Shown: positions 1 to 9,044, numbered from the stretch's first letter. The stretch is 64,000 nt of DNA from CAWCFV01 sp963794995 (GCA_963794995.1 CAWCFV010000002.1:868001-932000), one strand, 5' to 3'. A program made the numbers and translations. Notes: a model not told the origin generated them from the letters alone.

Positions 1-189
1 CGCGAGGCCGACCAGGGCGGCGTCCGGGTCGGCCGTGACGGCCAGGTCGCCCAGCAGCACGTCCTCGTCGAGCAGCGCGCCCAGGGCACCGGCCTCGAGG
101 GCGGCCGCAGCCTGCGCCGGCTCGGTGAAGCCCAGGCGGGCGAGTCGCGCGACCGCGCTCCCGCGGCTCTGGTGCTGGCCGGGCGACAC
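1..189 (-). CDS. glnE: GlnE, glutamine synthetase adenylyltransferase (N-terminal fragment, runs off window)
   Basis: Partial gene read leftward from a GTG at 189, open to the window edge. The visible 63 residues include SAVARLARLGFTEPAQAA followed by a run ending TADPDAALVGLA. This matches the usual N-terminus of actinobacterial GlnE, the bifunctional enzyme that adds and removes AMP on glutamine synthetase according to nitrogen status. It starts 11 nt after the amidotransferase stop at 200 and follows glnA2 on the same strand, as expected for actinobacterial glnA/glnE loci. Catalytic nucleotidyltransferase motifs lie outside the window, so the call rests on the N-terminal match and the context. 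Confidence 0.75.
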   Translation of the reverse strand, partial: MSPGQHQSRGSAVARLARLGFTEPAQAAAALEAGALGALLDEDVLLGDLAVTADPDAALVGLA

Positions 190-199
190 GGGCCCCACG

Positions 200-964
200 C
201 TATCGAGCGGCGCGCGCCGGCCCGTCCCGGAAGCCGCGCACCACCGCCGCGAACGCCGCGGCGAGCGGACGCCAGGTCGCGGCCAGCTCGTCCTCGGCGG
301 CGCGGACCTCGGCGACCACGTCGTCAGGGCTGCGCCCCTCGGCCACGAGGAGCGAGCTGTCCTCGCGGCCCCACGCGGCGGCGATGTCGGCGGTGACCTC
401 CGGGTGCCCCTGCACTCCCCACGCGGCCGCGCCGAGCCGGAAGGCCTGGTGGCGGCAGGCGGCCGACGAGGCGAGCGGCACCGCGCCGGGCGGCAGGGCC
501 GCGATCTCCTCCTGGTGCCACTGGACGACGCGCACCCGCGCGGGCAACGCGCCGAACACCGGGTCGGAACCGGCCGCGGCGTCGAGGTCGACGCCCAGCA
601 CACCGAGCTCCGGCCGGGCACCGCGGCGCACCTCGCCGCCGCAGGCCAGGGCCAGCATCTCGGCCCCCAGGCAGATGCCGAAGGTCGGTAGGCCGGCACC
701 GACGGCGTCGGCCATCAGCGCGCGGGTGGCCGGCAGCCACGGGCAGTCCGCGTCGTCGGCCGGCCCCATCGCCCCGCCCAGGACGAGCAGCCCGTCCGGG
801 GCCCCGCCGCCCGCCGGCCGGCGGCCGTCGAGGCCGGGGAGGACGTCGCCGGCGTAGGGGTGCCGGAGGTCGAGGTCCAGCCCCTCCTGCTCGAGCCAGG
901 CACCGAACAGGCCGGGTCCGGTGCTCGTCTCGTGCTGGACGACGAGGACCCGTGGGCGGCTCAC
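200..964 (-). CDS. Class I glutamine amidotransferase (GATase1) family protein
   Basis: A 254-residue stand-alone amidotransferase-like protein. The nucleophile elbow GICLGAEML carries the catalytic Cys, and GHPE near residue 190 carries the catalytic His. RVLVVQHETSTGPG at the start is typical of GuaA-like single-domain GATases. The GTG start at 964 overlaps the glnA2 stop (GTGA), so the two are translationally coupled. No synthetase domain is attached. Because the partner is a GlnA2-type ligase, one possible role is hydrolysis of a gamma-glutamyl product, as PuuD does in the E. coli putrescine pathway. That is inference from context; the family alone does not give a substrate. Confidence 0.85.
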   Translation of the reverse strand: MSRPRVLVVQHETSTGPGLFGAWLEQEGLDLDLRHPYAGDVLPGLDGRRPAGGGAPDGLLVLGGAMGPADDADCPWLPATRALMADAVGAGLPTFGICLGAEMLALACGGEVRRGARPELGVLGVDLDAAAGSDPVFGALPARVRVVQWHQEEIAALPPGAVPLASSAACRHQAFRLGAAAWGVQGHPEVTADIAAAWGREDSSLLVAEGRSPDDVVAEVRAAEDELAATWRPLAAAFAAVVRGFRDGPARAAR

Positions 965-2295
965 AGCGCCCAGAGGTAGCGGTCGAGCTCGTAGGGGGTG
1001 ACCTCGCGGCGGTACTCCAGCCACTCGGCCCGCTTGTTGCGCAGGAAGAAGTCGAAGACGTGCTCGCCGAGCGTCTCGGCGACCAGCTCGCTGGCCTCCA
1101 TCCGGCGGATCGCCTCGGACAGGTTGGTCGGCAGCGCCTCGATGCCGAGGGCGTGCCGCTCCGCATCGGTGAGGGCCCACACGTCGTCCTCGGCCCCGTC
1201 GGGCAGGTCGTAGCCCTCCTCGATGCCCTTGAGCCCGGCCCCGAGGAGCACGGCGAAGGCGAGGTAGGGGTTGCAGGCGGAGTCGGGGCTGCGGACCTCG
1301 ACACGGGTCGACTGACCCTTCGCCGGCTTGTACATAGGCACCCGCACCATCGCCGAGCGGTTGTTGTGACCCCAGCAGACGTACGCCGGTGCCTCCCCGC
1401 CGCCGAGCAGGCGCTTGTAGGAGTTGACCCACTGGTTGGTGACGGCCGTGATCTCCGGGGCGTGCCGCAGCAGGCCGGCGATGAACGACCGGGCCACCTT
1501 CGACAGCTGGAACTTCGCGCCGGCCTCGTAGAAGGCGTTGCGCTCTCCCTCGAAGAGCGAGACGTGCGTGTGCATGCCCGAGCCCGGGAAGTCCGTGAAC
1601 GGCTTCGGCATGAAGGATGCCTGCACGCCCTGGCTGAGGGCGACCTGCTTCATCACGTGCCGGAAGGTGATGACGTTGTCGGCGGTCGAGAGCGCGTCGG
1701 CGTAGCGCAGGTCGATCTCCTGCTGGCCAGGCGCGCCCTCGTGGTGGCTGAACTCCACCGAGATGCCCATGCTCTCCAGGATGGTGATCGCGTCGCGGCG
1801 GAAGTCGTGGCCGATGCCGTGGGCGATGTGGTCGAAGTAGCCGCCCTGGTCCACCGGCACCGGCAGCTGGCCGGGGGCGCTGTCCCGCAGCAGGAAGAAC
1901 TCGATCTCGGGGTGGGTGTAGAACGCGAAGCCCAGGTCGGCGGCCTTGGCCAGCGTGCGCTTGAGCACCTGCCGCGGGTCGGCGAAGGACGGTGTGCCGT
2001 CGGGGAGCACGATGTCGCAGAACATCCGCGCCGTCCCGGGCGACTCCGAGCGCCAGGGCAGGATCTGGAAGGTGCCGGGATCCGGCTTCGCCAGCATGTC
2101 CGACTCGGCCACCCGCGCGAAGCCCTCGATGGCCGACCCGTCGAACCCGATGCCCTCGTCGAAGGCGCCCTCGAGCTCGGCGGGCGCCACCGCGACCGAC
2201 TTCAGGGTGCCGAGGACGTCGGTGAACCAGAGCCGCACGAAGCGGATGTCACGCTCCTCCAGGGTGCGGAGCACGAACTCCTGCTGCTTGTCCAT
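961..2295 (-). CDS. glnA2: GlnA2-type glutamine synthetase / gamma-glutamylpolyamine synthetase family
   Basis: A 444-residue class I glutamine synthetase-fold ligase. Visible motifs are GFDGSAIEGF (beta-grasp, with DGSAI), the metal-binding HPEIEFFL, the His-rich HTHVSLF region, the NRSAMVRVP ATP-site segment and the RVEVRSPD region. The C-terminal segment is NLSEAIRR instead of the NLYDLP motif of adenylylated GS, so the Tyr that GlnE modifies is absent. In Streptomyces, GlnA2 acts as a gamma-glutamylpolyamine synthetase, so this gene may serve polyamine use instead of ammonia assimilation. I chose the ATG at 2295, where the family starts (MDKQQEFVLRTLEERDI). CACGAT lies 7 nt upstream, compatible with a leaderless start. 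Confidence 0.9.
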   Translation of the reverse strand: MDKQQEFVLRTLEERDIRFVRLWFTDVLGTLKSVAVAPAELEGAFDEGIGFDGSAIEGFARVAESDMLAKPDPGTFQILPWRSESPGTARMFCDIVLPDGTPSFADPRQVLKRTLAKAADLGFAFYTHPEIEFFLLRDSAPGQLPVPVDQGGYFDHIAHGIGHDFRRDAITILESMGISVEFSHHEGAPGQQEIDLRYADALSTADNVITFRHVMKQVALSQGVQASFMPKPFTDFPGSGMHTHVSLFEGERNAFYEAGAKFQLSKVARSFIAGLLRHAPEITAVTNQWVNSYKRLLGGGEAPAYVCWGHNNRSAMVRVPMYKPAKGQSTRVEVRSPDSACNPYLAFAVLLGAGLKGIEEGYDLPDGAEDDVWALTDAERHALGIEALPTNLSEAIRRMEASELVAETLGEHVFDFFLRNKRAEWLEYRREVTPYELDRYLWAL

Positions 2296-2591
2296 GACGG
2301 TGATCGTGCCGAACCGGTGTTTCCGCCGTGTTACGACGACACGTGGCGGCTGCCCGGACCGACAGCCGGCCACCGGCTGGTGCGGCGGCACCAGGAATCA
2401 CACGACGTAGTGACCCGGCTACGGATGCGAAGGAACCAGTCCGACGGCCTCCGGCGGCCCTGCGCAGACCTGGACGAGATCCTTTGCCGTCTCAACGATT
2501 TTTCGTGAAGCGCCGATGACGAACGCTCCCTCATGATCAGGGCATCTTCGACCGCCCCCGCCCCGGGGGCCGAGCACCCAGGAGCCCTGCC

Positions 2592-2825
2592 ATGCGCACT
2601 GCCACCGCCCGCACCCTCGCCCCCCTCGTCGCCCTGCTCGCCGCGCTCGCCCTGGCAGCCGTCGCCCTGCTCGCCGCCACCGTCACGCCCGCCGTCCACG
2701 ACGGGGCCAGCGGGGTGTGGGGCAAGACGGGCGTGACCAAGGCCAGCGGTGTCTGGGGCAAGGCCGGCGTCGTCGACAGCAGCGGGGTGTGGGGCCGCGG
2801 CAGCAACAGCGGCGTCTGGGGCTGA
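2592..2825 (+). CDS. Small secreted SGVWG-repeat protein
   Basis: A 77-residue protein with a clean start: AGGAG lies 8 nt before the ATG. Residues 1-35 form a signal sequence (MRTATARTLAP, then a long Ala/Leu/Val core). The mature part of about 40 residues is almost entirely four copies of SGVWG, three of them followed by a Lys or Arg-Gly spacer (SGVWGKTGV, SGVWGKAGV, SGVWGRG, SGVWG at the end). I do not recognise a family. The window has no modification enzyme beside it. The gene stands alone between the divergent glnA2 (300 bp away) and the GGDEF-EAL gene. It could be a surface or matrix peptide, or the precursor of a processed Trp-rich peptide. Confidence 0.7.
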   Translation: MRTATARTLAPLVALLAALALAAVALLAATVTPAVHDGASGVWGKTGVTKASGVWGKAGVVDSSGVWGRGSNSGVWG

Positions 2826-2935
2826 GCGCTGCCGGCGAGGGGTCGGGGGGTGTGACCGCGCCCCTCCCCTGATCCCGCCCGGTCGGGTCACGCGACGCGC
2901 AGGAACCGCGACATACCGTCACGACAACGGGTCGC

Positions 2936-5503
2936 ATGCCTCACAATCGGACGGTGACCGCCCGAGCCCTCACGCGCGCCGACACCTTGGTGTGGCTCCT
3001 CAGCGCGCTCCTGGGCCTCGTCGGTGGTGCTCTGCTGTGGGCGCCGCCCTCGCTCCCGACGATCACGCCGCACCTCTGGTGGCCCGTCGTCACCGTGCTG
3101 TGGGCCGTCGCACTGACCCTGCCGGTGCACCTGCCGTTCGGGCGCGACGTGCACCTGCTCACGTTGACCCCGGTGGCGCTGACGCTGGGCCTGCTGTTCC
3201 TCTCCGCGGGCCAGCTCGCCGCCGCCGGGCTGGCCGCCGTGGCCTGCATCCAGCTCCTCGTACGCCGCCAGCCGCCCATCAAGCTCGCCTTCAACGCGGC
3301 TTCCGCGTTCGCCCAGCTGATGGTGGCGAGCCACGTCTTCGCGCTGGCGCTGTCCGCCACCGGCGCCGACGCCCGCGACCTCGGGCCCGGGACCTGGGCC
3401 GCCGCGCTGCTCGCCACCCTGTCGGCGGACGTCGTCGGGCACACCGCACTGTTCGTCATCATCAGCCTGCGGATGAGCACGTGGTCCTTCCGCGAGCTCG
3501 CGCGCACGTTGCTCATCGCGGCCGTCGGCACCGTCGTGGTCACCGACCTCGCCCTCGTCACCGCGGTCGTGCTGCGCACCTCGCCGCCCGCACTCGCCCT
3601 GCTGGCCGTGATCGCCGTCATCAGCACGGCGCTCTACCTCGGCTACAACGTCCAGCGGCTCCGCTACGGGCGCCTGGAGCTCCTGTACCAGTTCACCGGG
3701 TCGGTCGACCGGGCCCTGCAGGACGAGTCCGTCCTCGAGACCGTCCGCGCCGAGGCCTGCCAGCTGCTCCGGGCCCGCTCGGCCTCGGTCGTGCTGTGCC
3801 AGCCGAACTCGTCGAACTGGTGGGCACCGGCCTGCGGCGGCACCCCTGTGCTGCTGTCCCGAGGGAGCAACGGCCCCGAGTACGACCGGCTGCGCGCCGA
3901 CGGGCATCTCGACGGCATGGCCGCGCCGCTGCGCGACGGCGGCGAGATCACCGGGGTCTTCCTCGTGACCGACCGGCTCGACGACGTGAGCACCTTCGAC
4001 CGCGACGACCTCAAGCTGTTCGAGGCCCTGGCCGGGCATGCCAGCGTCGCCCTGACCAACTCCGGCCTCGTCGCCCGCGTCAAGGCTGCGGCGCAGGAGA
4101 CCGAGCACCTCTCGCTGCACGACCCTCTCACCGGGCTGCCCAACCGCCTGCACTTCCAGCAGCGGCTGGAGAAGCGGCTGCTCACCGACGGGTCCGCGGC
4201 CGTGCTGCTGATGGACGTCGACCGCTTCAAGGAGGTCAACGACACCCTGGGCCACGACGTCGGCGACCGCCTGCTGCGGGAGGTGGGCCGGCGGCTGCGT
4301 CAGGTCGAGCGCAGCGAGACCGTCGTCGCCCGCCTCGGCGGTGACGAGTTCGCGGTCCTGCTCGGCGGTGACGACGTCCACATCGAGGGGATGGTCGCCC
4401 GCATCACCCGCGACATGGCCCGGCCCTTCGACCTCGGCGAGGTCACCCTCGACGTGATGGCCTCCATCGGCATCGCCTCGACGCCCCAGGACGGCTCGTC
4501 CGCGGCGCTGCTGCTCCGCCGCGCCGAGGTCGCGATGTACGACGCCAAGCACGGCTCCACGGGGGTGGCCCGCTACGACGTCAGCCGCGACCCGTACAGC
4601 GCGCGACGCCTGTCCCTGATCGGCGACCTGGCCCGCGCCGTCGAGGACCGCACCCTGGAGCTGCACTACCAGCCGCAGGCCGACCCGGCGACCGGCCAGG
4701 TCACCGGTGTCGAGGCGCTGCTGCGCTGGCACCACCCGCTGTGGGGCAACGTGCCCCCGGACGAGTTCATCCCGCTCGCCGAGCACACCGGACTCATCAA
4801 GCCGCTCACCCGGTTCGTCGTCGACACCGCGGTCCGCCAGTGCGTCGCCTGGCGCGAGGCCGGGACCCCGGTGCTCATGGCGGTGAACGTCTCGATGCGC
4901 AACCTGCTCGAGCCCGAGCTGGCGGACACCATCGCGCGGATGCTGGTGCAGGCGGCCCTGCCCGCCGCCCTGCTCAAGCTGGAGGTCACCGAGTCGGCCA
5001 TCGTCTCCGAGCCGGAACGGGCCGTGCGTGCCCTCGAGAAGCTCGTCGAGCTCGGGCTGCACGTCTCGGTCGACGACTTCGGCACCGGCTACTCGTCGCT
5101 GACCCGGCTGCGCAGCCTGCCCGTGCAGGAGGTCAAGATCGACCGGTCGTTCGTGCGGCACCTCGCCGAGCGCGCGGCCGACCAGGCGATCGTCCGTGCG
5201 GTCATCGGCCTCGGCCACGACCTGGGGCTGCGCGTCGTCGCCGAGGGCGTCGAGGACGAGGCCAGCTGGCGGCTCCTGCAGGAGCTGGAGTGCGACCTGG
5301 TGCAGGGCTACTTCCTCGCCCGGCCGATGCCGGCGGAGGCGATGACGGGCTGGCTGTCGGACCACTTCGCGGCCTACGCAACCCGCCTGCGCGCCGACCA
5401 CCCCGCCGACACCACGGCCGTCCCTGCCGCCACCGACGGCCCCGCTCCGGGGGCGGCCGGGGCAGGCCCCGGCAAGGACGTCCGCCGGCTGCGCAGGATC
5501 TGA
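2936..5503 (+). CDS. Membrane-bound GAF-GGDEF-EAL protein (cyclic di-GMP turnover)
   Basis: An 855-residue protein. Residues 10-235 hold about eight hydrophobic helices forming an integral-membrane sensor. A GAF-like region (about 245-385) contains QPNSSNWWAPACGG. The GGDEF domain (about 395-560) has an intact RLGGDEFAVLL, with HDPLTGLPNR at its start. The EAL domain (about 565-825) has VEALLRW, NVSMRN, DDFGTGYSSL, KIDRSFV and AEGVE, the residues needed for metal binding and phosphodiesterase action. Both catalytic cores look complete, so it could make and break c-di-GMP, and the net direction cannot be told. The start at 2936 is the first ATG and has only a weak ribosome site. nadE follows 90 bp downstream. 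Confidence 0.93.
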   Translation: MPHNRTVTARALTRADTLVWLLSALLGLVGGALLWAPPSLPTITPHLWWPVVTVLWAVALTLPVHLPFGRDVHLLTLTPVALTLGLLFLSAGQLAAAGLAAVACIQLLVRRQPPIKLAFNAASAFAQLMVASHVFALALSATGADARDLGPGTWAAALLATLSADVVGHTALFVIISLRMSTWSFRELARTLLIAAVGTVVVTDLALVTAVVLRTSPPALALLAVIAVISTALYLGYNVQRLRYGRLELLYQFTGSVDRALQDESVLETVRAEACQLLRARSASVVLCQPNSSNWWAPACGGTPVLLSRGSNGPEYDRLRADGHLDGMAAPLRDGGEITGVFLVTDRLDDVSTFDRDDLKLFEALAGHASVALTNSGLVARVKAAAQETEHLSLHDPLTGLPNRLHFQQRLEKRLLTDGSAAVLLMDVDRFKEVNDTLGHDVGDRLLREVGRRLRQVERSETVVARLGGDEFAVLLGGDDVHIEGMVARITRDMARPFDLGEVTLDVMASIGIASTPQDGSSAALLLRRAEVAMYDAKHGSTGVARYDVSRDPYSARRLSLIGDLARAVEDRTLELHYQPQADPATGQVTGVEALLRWHHPLWGNVPPDEFIPLAEHTGLIKPLTRFVVDTAVRQCVAWREAGTPVLMAVNVSMRNLLEPELADTIARMLVQAALPAALLKLEVTESAIVSEPERAVRALEKLVELGLHVSVDDFGTGYSSLTRLRSLPVQEVKIDRSFVRHLAERAADQAIVRAVIGLGHDLGLRVVAEGVEDEASWRLLQELECDLVQGYFLARPMPAEAMTGWLSDHFAAYATRLRADHPADTTAVPAATDGPAPGAAGAGPGKDVRRLRRI

Positions 5504-5579
5504 GCTCCGCGCAAACGATCTCCGAGGGGTTCGCACCCGCAGGGGCCGGGGACCGGGACGACGGCCGGCCGGCCAGCCG

Positions 5580-5592
5580 TAGGCTCGGCGGC
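5580..5592 (+). promoter_or_regulatory. Leaderless -10 element of nadE
   Basis: TAGGCT at 5580-5585 lies 7 nt before the GTG start of nadE, and there is no Shine-Dalgarno sequence between them. A -10 box this close to the start codon places the transcription start at or next to the GTG. Similar hexamers precede map, fasR, fabD, alkB and other genes in the window. Confidence 0.5.
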
Positions 5593-7371
5593 GTGCCTCA
5601 GCTGCGCATCGCCCTCGCCCAGCACGACCCGGTGGTCGGTGATCTCACCGGCAACGCCGAGCAGGTGGTGTCGTGGACCCGGCAGGCGGCCGACCGGGGC
5701 GCGCACCTGGTCGCCTTCCCGGAGATGGCGCTCACCGGCTACCCGGTCGAGGACCTCGCGCTCCGGCGGTCCTTCGTGGACGCCTCGCGACAGGCGCTCG
5801 GCGACCTCGCCGTCCGGCTCCAGAGCGACGGTCTCGGTGAGCTCGTCGTCGTCGTCGGGTTCCTCGACGGCGCCCCGGACGCCGTCCCGGTGCTGGGGAC
5901 CCCGAAGGGCGCACCGCAGAACGCCGCAGCGGTGCTGCACCGCGGCCGGGTCGCCGCCCGCTACGCCAAGCACCACCTGCCGAACTACGGGGTCTTCGAC
6001 GAGTACCGCTACTTCGTGCCCGGCAGCTCCCTCACGGTCGCCCGGGTGCACGGCGTCGACGTCGCCGTCGCCATCTGCGAGGACATCTGGCAGGACGGCG
6101 GCCCGGTGGCCGTCACCCGCGAGGCCGGCGCCGGCCTCCTGCTCGTGCTCAACGGCTCACCGTACGAGCGCAACAAGGACGACGTGCGGCTCGACCTGGT
6201 GCGTCGCCGGGCGGCCGGGGCGGGCTGTGCGCTGGCCTACGTGAACATGGTCGGCGGGCAGGACGAGCTCGTCTTCGACGGCGACTCCCTCGTCGTGGAC
6301 GCCGGCGGCGAGCTGGTGGGGCGGGCCCGGCAGTTCGTCGAGGAGCTGCTGGTCGTCGACCTCGACCTGCCGGCCGCGACGGCGCCCGCGGCCGATGCCG
6401 CCAGCCACGTCGAGGCGCCCGACCGCACCGCGACGACCATCGAGCGGGTCGTGCTGTCCGCCGATCCGCTGCCGGCGTGGCAGGCCGTGCCCGCTCCGGT
6501 GGCCGAGCGGGTCACCGACGACGCCGAGGTGTACGGCGCGCTGACCCTTGCCCTGCGCGACTACGTGGTCAAGAACGGCTTCAGCACGGTCGTGCTCGGT
6601 CTGTCCGGCGGCATCGACTCGGCCCTGACCGCCGCGCTCGCCTGCGACGCGATCGGCGCGGCCAACGTCCACGGCGTCTCGATGCCCAGCAGCTACTCCT
6701 CGGAGCACTCGAAGTCCGATGCCCACGACCTGGCGCAGCGCACCGGTCTCGTCTTCTCGACGGTGCCCATCGCACCGATGGTGGAGTCGTTCCTCGGCTC
6801 CATCGAGCTCACCGGTCTCTCGGAGGAGAACCTCCAGGCACGGGTGCGCGGCGTGACCCTCATGGGGCTGTCCAACGAGCACGGTCACCTCGTCCTCGCG
6901 ACGGGCAACAAGAGCGAGCTCGCGGTGGGCTACTCGACGCTGTACGGCGACGCCGTCGGTGGCTTCGCCCCGCTCAAGGACGTCCCCAAGACCTCGGTCT
7001 GGCAGCTCTCCCGCTGGCGCAACGCCGAGGCCGAGCGGGCCGGCGAGACCCCACCGATCCCGGAGTCGTCGATCACCAAGCCGCCGTCGGCCGAGCTGCG
7101 GCCCGGCCAGGTCGACACCGACTCGCTGCCCTCGTACGAGGTGCTCGACGACATCCTCGACGACTACGTGGAGCAGGACCGGGGCTCCGGCGAGCTGCTC
7201 GCGGCCGGCTTCGACCAGGAGGTGGTCGAGCACGTGCTCCGGCTCACCGACCGGGCGGAGTACAAGCGCCGTCAGTACCCGCCGGGGCCGAAGATCTCCC
7301 ACAAGGCGTTCGGCCGCGACCGGCGGCTGCCGATCACGAACCGCTGGCGCGAGCACGCACCGCGGCCCTGA
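5593..7371 (+). CDS. nadE: Glutamine-dependent NAD+ synthetase
   Basis: A 592-residue two-domain enzyme for the last step of NAD+ synthesis (nicotinate adenine dinucleotide + glutamine + ATP). The N-terminal nitrilase-type glutaminase domain (residues 1-270) carries the triad: Glu in FPEMALTGYP, Lys in RYAKHHLPNYG, and Cys in AICEDIWQDGG. The C-terminal ammonia-dependent synthetase (about 310-592) has the PP-loop GLSGGIDSAL, followed by LATGNKSELAVGYSTLYGD and the substrate region PPSAELRPGQ. It is shorter than the mycobacterial form of about 680 residues and resembles the compact bacterial type. The GTG at 5593 fits the family start (PQLRIALAQHDP) and the adjacent -10 element. Confidence 0.96.
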   Translation: MPQLRIALAQHDPVVGDLTGNAEQVVSWTRQAADRGAHLVAFPEMALTGYPVEDLALRRSFVDASRQALGDLAVRLQSDGLGELVVVVGFLDGAPDAVPVLGTPKGAPQNAAAVLHRGRVAARYAKHHLPNYGVFDEYRYFVPGSSLTVARVHGVDVAVAICEDIWQDGGPVAVTREAGAGLLLVLNGSPYERNKDDVRLDLVRRRAAGAGCALAYVNMVGGQDELVFDGDSLVVDAGGELVGRARQFVEELLVVDLDLPAATAPAADAASHVEAPDRTATTIERVVLSADPLPAWQAVPAPVAERVTDDAEVYGALTLALRDYVVKNGFSTVVLGLSGGIDSALTAALACDAIGAANVHGVSMPSSYSSEHSKSDAHDLAQRTGLVFSTVPIAPMVESFLGSIELTGLSEENLQARVRGVTLMGLSNEHGHLVLATGNKSELAVGYSTLYGDAVGGFAPLKDVPKTSVWQLSRWRNAEAERAGETPPIPESSITKPPSAELRPGQVDTDSLPSYEVLDDILDDYVEQDRGSGELLAAGFDQEVVEHVLRLTDRAEYKRRQYPPGPKISHKAFGRDRRLPITNRWREHAPRP

Positions 7372-7454
7372 GGCGACAGCGCAGGGTCCGTGCCACCATG
7401 GAAGACGTCCGGGGACTCCGACCGGAGCCTCGAGGCGACACCCGGAGGTCTGTG

Positions 7455-8351
7455 ATGACCAGCTCGACCGACAGCACCGCCCCGCGTGACGAGACGCCCG
7501 CGCCCTACGGCACGGGCACCACGTCCTCCCCCGCGCCGGTGGACGCCGCGCCGCCGAAGCGGGTGCGCGTGCCGCACCTGCGACAGATGAAGGAGCGCGG
7601 GGAGCGCTTCGCGATGCTCACGTCGTACGACCAGATGACCGCCGAGGTCTTCGACGCGGCCGGTATCCCGGTCCTGCTCGTCGGCGACTCCGCCGCGAAC
7701 AACGTGCTCGGCTACGACACGACGCTGCCCATCACGGTCGACGAGATGATCCCGCTCGTCCGCGCGGTGAGCCGCGGAGCCACCCGCGCCCTCGTCGTCG
7801 CCGACCTGCCGTTCGGGTCGTACCAGGCCTCGGCCGAGCAGGCGCTGGCCACCTCTGTGCGGTTCATGAAGGAGGCCGGGGCGCATGCGGTCAAGCTCGA
7901 GGGCGGGTCGCCGGTCGTGCCCCAGGTCCGGGCGCTGGTGACCGCCGGGATCCCCGTCATGGCCCACATCGGCTTCACCCCGCAGAGCGAGCACGGGCTG
8001 GGCGGGTACCGCGTCCAGGGACGGGGAGCGGATGCCGACCGGCTGGTGGCCGACGCCGTGGCGCTGGCCGACGCCGGTGCCTTCGCCGTGGTGCTGGAGA
8101 TGGTGCCCGCCGAGGTCGCGAAGCGGGTGACCGGCGAGCTGGCGATCCCCACGATCGGCATCGGCGCCGGCATCGACTGCGACGGCCAGGTGCTCGTGTG
8201 GCAGGACATGGCCGGCCTCCGCTCCGGCCCGATGCCCCGGTTCGTCAAGCAGTACGCCGACCTGCGCGGCGCGCTGACCGACGCGGCCCGCGGCTACGCC
8301 GCCGACGTGGCTGCCGGGACCTTTCCTTCGGAGGAGCAGTCGTTCAGCTGA
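7455..8351 (+). CDS. panB: 3-methyl-2-oxobutanoate hydroxymethyltransferase
   Basis: A 298-residue PanB that converts 2-oxoisovalerate to ketopantoate with methylene-tetrahydrofolate, the first step of pantothenate synthesis. Motifs include LTSYDQMTAEVFDAAGI, LVGDSAANNVLGYDTT (metal-binding Asp), VADLPFGSY, VKLEGG, HIGFTPQSEHGLGGYRVQG and the catalytic Glu region VLEMVPAEVAKRVT. The ATG at 7455 is preceded by CCGGAGG with good spacing. The first 38 residues are a low-complexity extension before the conserved core. It lies 83 bp after nadE. CoA made from pantothenate feeds the acyl-carrier chemistry encoded at 36-42 kb. Confidence 0.96.
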   Translation: MTSSTDSTAPRDETPAPYGTGTTSSPAPVDAAPPKRVRVPHLRQMKERGERFAMLTSYDQMTAEVFDAAGIPVLLVGDSAANNVLGYDTTLPITVDEMIPLVRAVSRGATRALVVADLPFGSYQASAEQALATSVRFMKEAGAHAVKLEGGSPVVPQVRALVTAGIPVMAHIGFTPQSEHGLGGYRVQGRGADADRLVADAVALADAGAFAVVLEMVPAEVAKRVTGELAIPTIGIGAGIDCDGQVLVWQDMAGLRSGPMPRFVKQYADLRGALTDAARGYAADVAAGTFPSEEQSFS

Positions 8352-8429
8352 ACGGCCAGGTCTGACCGGCGACCGGCTCGCCGCGCGCGTCGCGCTGCGC
8401 CGGGGGCCTGCGAGCGGCAGCATGTCCGC

Positions 8430-9044
8430 GTGGACTCGGAGCGCGTGCATGTCATCCGCGAGCTGCTCGCGTCGACCGGCTGGGTCGACCGCACACGCGA
8501 CTTCGCGGCGACCCTGCGTCGCTGCACCCCGACCGCCGGCGGACTGCTGCTGGTCGGGACGCCGACCGAGGAGCCGTGGCACCTGGCCGCGCACCTCGAC
8601 GACGAGTCGCGGTTCGCCGGCGTTCCGGAGCTCGCACCGACACTCGTGCGGTGGACGGTCCCGGACCTGGCCCCTCCGCACCTGTCCGTCGGCATGGCCC
8701 GGTTGGAGGCTGCGCGACGGGACGAGACGGTGTTCGTCGTAGCGCCTGACCGGGCTCCCGAGGGACTGCTGGAGCGAGTTGCCGACGCCCGTCGCACCGG
8801 CGCGACCATCCTGTCGATCGACGACGGTGACGACGAGCTCGCGACTCTCGTCCACGACCGGCTCGTGGTGCCGGGTCGGCAGCAGACACGACTGGTTGCG
8901 CAGTCGTCGTCGACGTACGTCGACATGGACACGGTGCAGCATCTGGTCAGCGTTGCTGCCGGTGAGAGTGCGACACGCGTCGCGATGCGCGATCGACTTG
9001 CGCGCTTTCTCGAACGCGTCAGCGGACCTGCACCGCGCCGCTGA
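8430..9044 (+). CDS. Hypothetical protein, possible DUF2600-unrelated nucleotide-fold protein
   Basis: A 204-residue protein I do not recognise. GTG at 8430 is chosen because the hexamer CAGCAT lies 6 nt upstream. The middle reads ATLRRCTPTAGGLLLVGTPTEEPWHL, then VFVVAPDRAPEGLLERVADARRTGATILSIDDGD, an alternation of beta strands and helices that resembles a Rossmann-like fold. No signal peptide or membrane segment is present. It sits between panB and the lysine-rich gene with 78 and 227 bp gaps. Base composition is a little less extreme than its neighbours, so recent acquisition is possible but unproven. Confidence 0.6.
   Translation: MDSERVHVIRELLASTGWVDRTRDFAATLRRCTPTAGGLLLVGTPTEEPWHLAAHLDDESRFAGVPELAPTLVRWTVPDLAPPHLSVGMARLEAARRDETVFVVAPDRAPEGLLERVADARRTGATILSIDDGDDELATLVHDRLVVPGRQQTRLVAQSSSTYVDMDTVQHLVSVAAGESATRVAMRDRLARFLERVSGPAPRR

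Noticed and set aside
2888..5536. 882-codon open frame on the minus strand opposite the GGDEF-EAL gene
   Set aside because: High GC creates long antisense frames. The plus strand carries all GGDEF and EAL motifs; the minus translation is Gly/Arg/Asp/Gln-biased with none.
4741..5592. N-terminal extension of nadE reaching back to 4741
   Set aside because: The extra codons lie over the EAL domain in another frame and are low-complexity. The family start and the -10 element fix the GTG at 5593.
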